From positions 1 through 6,554 of the forward strand of contig NJED01000039.1 of assembly GCA_002254745.1 (NCBI GenBank): DNA of 6,554 bases, written 5' to 3'. The position numbers and the translations under genes are program-made. This stretch comes from Desulfurococcales archaeon ex4484_217_1. GTDB lineage: Archaea; Thermoproteota; Thermoprotei_A; EX4484-217-1. The notes under the pieces were generated by a model. It was not told the origin of the DNA. It searched no databases and worked only from the letters and a program-made list of their open reading frames with translations. Shown one piece after another: positions 4,612 through 6,554 of the stretch. Position 1 is the first letter of the stretch; each line of letters begins with the position of its first letter.

Positions 4612-4625
4612 TTAGCTATCATATC

Positions 4626-5252
4626 TTATAATGTAACCTCGAAAGTATATAAGACAACTAAGGTTTCACTTGGATTAACTGTTACTCCACCGCTTTCAAC
4701 ATCCCTACACACTAAGAACTTAACATCATTATAAACTGCGTCATGGTGTTTCCAGTAATTCCAAACTCCAAGACCGAACTCGTAAACCGTAACATTTACA
4801 CTACCATTATTTGTAAAGCTTCTGCTCATTCTAAACCTAGCGTAGCTTGTTCCAACCTCAACATCCTCAAAAGTGTGAGAACTATAGTGTAATAGGTTAT
4901 CTCCGTCTCCGTGAGCTATTTTGCTTTTCAAACAATAATCATCATCTGAAACAGGAGTGTTGTCTGAACCAACCATAATACCATAAGTATCGTCTCCCTC
5001 TGAAGCATTACCAGCCATAACTGTACCACCAGCATGACCAGCTATAATTTTTCTCTCAGTATATACCGTTGCTTCCGCACCCGAATAGTCTTTTACTTTA
5101 ACATTCGTATTGGTTCCACCACCTATAGCGAGAAGTATTCCGTATAGTATTTTTCCCAAATTATATACTGCACTATTCTTTCTCCTATAGAACCTTACTT
5201 TTCCTTTCTTATCTATTACTTTGATTTCAAGATACACTTTAAGATTAACCAT
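4626..5252 (-). CDS. Virus surface/tail-fibre-like paralogue B
   Basis: This 208-residue paralogue of the genes before and after it has the common order. The opening is LEIKVIDKKGKV, followed by a helix with G-K-I-L-Y-G-I-L-L-A-x-G-G, a variable stretch, YTE, D-D-T-Y-G-I-M-V-G-S (about 87-96), D-D-Y-x-L-K-S-K-I-A-H-G-D-G (103-117), R-S-F-T-N-N-G-S-V-N-V-T-V-x-E-F-G-L-G-V (144-163) and a C-terminal beta strand. It has no signal peptide or membrane helix. ATG 5252 is preceded by GGGTGATAGCT, a near-perfect ribosome binding site that overlaps the end of paralogue A, so the two genes are translationally coupled. It most resembles paralogue A. A trimeric fibre, spike or head-decoration role is inferred from family resemblance and position. 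Confidence 0.7.
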   Translation of the reverse strand: MVNLKVYLEIKVIDKKGKVRFYRRKNSAVYNLGKILYGILLAIGGGTNTNVKVKDYSGAEATVYTERKIIAGHAGGTVMAGNASEGDDTYGIMVGSDNTPVSDDDYCLKSKIAHGDGDNLLHYSSHTFEDVEVGTSYARFRMSRSFTNNGSVNVTVYEFGLGVWNYWKHHDAVYNDVKFLVCRDVESGGVTVNPSETLVVLYTFEVTL

Positions 5253-5257
5253 AGCTA

Positions 5258-5902
5258 TCACCCAGTAGGAACAATTATAGTTATTTTAACCGTTAAGCTT
5301 CCACCGTCTAGAACATCTCTAGGAGTATCTAGTAAATCTCTAACAATAAGAAATTTAAGGTCTTTTTTAACTCCATCTCCATCTTCACAGTAGTTTCTAA
5401 CACCCAACCCTACCTCCTTTACCGTTATTGTTGCTCCGCTAACGTTTCTAAATGTTCTTTGAATTTCTATTTTTACTTGACCTGCTTCCTCATACTTATT
5501 TATGGTGTGGGTATCGTAGTCTAATTGTCCACTTCCAGTACCATGAGATATTTTGCTTTCTAAACTGTAGTCATCTATTTCAACTGTTTTAGTTCCGCTT
5601 CCAACCATAATACCGTAGCTGTCATCGTTATCTGCTGATTTAGAACCAGCACATGTAAAAATACCGTAACTTAAACTTCCATACCATTCCGTATAAGCGG
5701 TATCTTCGGTTCCATCATATTTCTTAACAGAACATGAAGCTTTAACACCGTAAGAGGTTAGTGCCGTACCTCCCTTAGCTAACAGCATTCCTCTAAGTAT
5801 TCTTATGAAGTTAGCTAGTAGGCTCCTACATGGTTGCCTATGCTTACTTATCAGTTTACCGTTCTTATCGTAAACTTCTATTTCCCAATACGCTTTAATC
5901 AT
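5258..5902 (-). CDS. Virus surface/tail-fibre-like paralogue A
   Basis: This 214-residue, beta-rich protein has the same layout as copies B and C. It has WEIEVYDKNGKL (6-17), a helix NFIRILRGMLLAKGG (31-45), a variable stretch with YTE at 70-72, D-D-S-Y-G-I-M-V-G-S (93-102), D-D-Y-S-L-E-S-K-I-S-H-G-T-G (110-123), and R-T-F-R-N-V-S-G-A-T-I-T-V-K-E-V-G-L-G-V (149-168). It has four cysteines (25, 57, 84, 172), most of them absent from the paralogues, so disulfides or a metal are possible. ATG 5902 follows GAGGTGG by four to five bases and begins ten bases after the repeat-rich fibre gene ends. Order and family memory suggest a virion surface or tail-tip protein. The host ligand is unknown. Confidence 0.7.
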   Translation of the reverse strand: MIKAYWEIEVYDKNGKLISKHRQPCRSLLANFIRILRGMLLAKGGTALTSYGVKASCSVKKYDGTEDTAYTEWYGSLSYGIFTCAGSKSADNDDSYGIMVGSGTKTVEIDDYSLESKISHGTGSGQLDYDTHTINKYEEAGQVKIEIQRTFRNVSGATITVKEVGLGVRNYCEDGDGVKKDLKFLIVRDLLDTPRDVLDGGSLTVKITIIVPTG

Positions 5903-5912
5903 TTTTCCACCT

Positions 5913-6554
5913 CTAAGATACTGTTACTTCTACTGTTTCTGAAAAACTTATCGTAGAAGAAACACCTTCTTTAGCCTTAGCCTCTGCTGTTTCTGAAAAA
6001 CTTACCGTAGATGTTAGCGGGGCTAAAGCATGTACCTCTGCTGTTTCTGAAAAACTTACCGTATAGGAGCCGGGCATACTATACCCTACTTCTCCTAGAA
6101 TTTCCCCTTCTACTCTATGTGGTGGAGCTAACTCATACCCTATCTCTCCTAGAACCTCTCCTTCAACTCTTTTACTGTACGCTCCCGCATATTCGTATCC
6201 TACAGTACCTTCTATGGTGCCTTCTACTTTTCTACCGTATGCTCCTACATATTCATACTTTGCTTCCCCTAGAACCTCTCCTTCTACCTTAGTACCCATA
6301 AATAATGGGAAAATATATTTTGCTTCACCCTCTACCTCTCCTTCCACCTTGTTTACTGGTCTATATGCTGTAGGATACGTTGAAGGTAATGTAGGCATAG
6401 AAGGTGTTGTTGGTGCTGGTTTCTCAGCAGGTAAGCTAATAGATATCGGTGTATATTTGAATTCTCCCCAAGGTATCTTAGGTATTAACTCTACACTTGA
6501 AGTACTTGGCATAGGTACTATTGCATCTACCATTTCTGAAACTAATGCTCCGAA
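5913..6554 (-). CDS. Repeat-rich fibre-like protein, 5' end outside the window
   Basis: The reading frame stays open to the window edge, with no stop and no ribosome binding site before the first internal ATG at 6533, so the true start is probably outside. From that ATG, residues 1-60 are Pro/Ser/Thr-rich (linker-like). Five repeats of the type K/R-V-E-G-E-x-x-G-E-x-x-Y follow at 62-73, 82-93, 102-113, 122-133 and 140-151, with period 20 (last 18). Three copies of T-V/I-S-F-S-E-T-A/V-E follow at 158-166, 176-184 and 194-202, with period exactly 18. Such short beta repeats suit an elongated virion stalk or fibre. It lies immediately upstream of the three paralogous surface proteins. The function is inferred, and other adhesin-like roles are possible. 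Confidence 0.7.
   Translation of the reverse strand, partial: FGALVSEMVDAIVPMPSTSSVELIPKIPWGEFKYTPISISLPAEKPAPTTPSMPTLPSTYPTAYRPVNKVEGEVEGEAKYIFPLFMGTKVEGEVLGEAKYEYVGAYGRKVEGTIEGTVGYEYAGAYSKRVEGEVLGEIGYELAPPHRVEGEILGEVGYSMPGSYTVSFSETAEVHALAPLTSTVSFSETAEAKAKEGVSSTISFSETVEVTVS
5928..6062 (-). repeat. 54-bp tandem repeats (three copies)
   Basis: Three DNA copies with an exact 54-bp period encode T-V/I-S-F-S-E-T-A/V-E. The 29 bases from 5981 and from 6035 are identical, and the copy from 5927 differs at three of them. The identical bases, not just identical residues, suggest recent expansion or gene conversion. Confidence 0.85.
6081..6350 (-). repeat. 60-bp degenerate tandem repeats (five units)
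   Basis: Five units of about 60 bp encode V-E-G-E-x-x-G-E-x-x-Y. The first four are spaced 60 bp and the last is spaced 54 bp. They are less conserved at DNA level than the 54-bp set next to them and look older. Confidence 0.8.

Noticed and set aside
6011..6292. 93-residue Leu-rich plus-strand frame
   Set aside because: Its Leu/Pro repeats are just the complement of the tandem repeats in the fibre gene.
1..6554. tRNA, rRNA, CRISPR array, insertion sequence or integrase gene
   Set aside because: I looked for cloverleaf-like pairs, regular repeat-spacer units, transposase or recombinase motifs and terminal inverted repeats and saw none that I could support.

Overview
This window looks like part of the genome of an archaeal virus, or an integrated provirus, probably from a thermophile. 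The DNA is AT-rich and almost fully coding. The genes are short and often overlap by a few bases. Ribosome binding sites are of the GGTG/GAGGTG kind, several starts are GTG, and the intergenic gaps carry AT-rich TATA-like boxes. One gene has no Shine-Dalgarno and a TATA box about 25-30 bases upstream, which suggests a leaderless transcript. The proteins are rich in Lys, Glu and Ile, and one has a C2H2-type zinc-finger signature, common among archaeal viruses. The host is inferred, and no gene here identifies it exactly.

Left part (1-2078): small genes on both strands, typical of a virus control or accessory region. A very G/T-rich, nearly C-free stretch (43-194) with two 19-bp direct repeats and a TATA-like box precedes a zinc-finger-like protein (195-614). 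It is followed by a 92-residue unknown protein (671-949), a coiled-coil plus winged-helix DNA-binding protein on the minus strand (939-1469), and on the plus strand, from a shared divergent promoter gap, a protein resembling the C-terminal part of a GT-A glycosyltransferase (1524-2078).

Right part (2075-6554): one long minus-strand run, probably the late or structural operon, read from the right edge leftwards. It starts with a fibre-like protein built from two families of short repeats and open at the window edge. Three paralogous proteins of about 210 residues follow (probably tail fibre, spike or other surface proteins). Then come a two-helix membrane protein, a papain-like cysteine peptidase candidate, an HExxH metallopeptidase candidate, a small one-helix holin-like protein (YvrJ/BhlA-like), a helical unknown, and two 44-residue microproteins, neither in the supplied ORF list, that share their first and last residues and lie 168 bp apart.

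A plausible reading is that the minus-strand operon encodes host-recognition fibres and then a lysis or envelope-exit cassette (membrane proteins plus two peptidases), while the left block regulates it. The fibre and lysis assignments rest on motif recognition and gene order only, with no database search.
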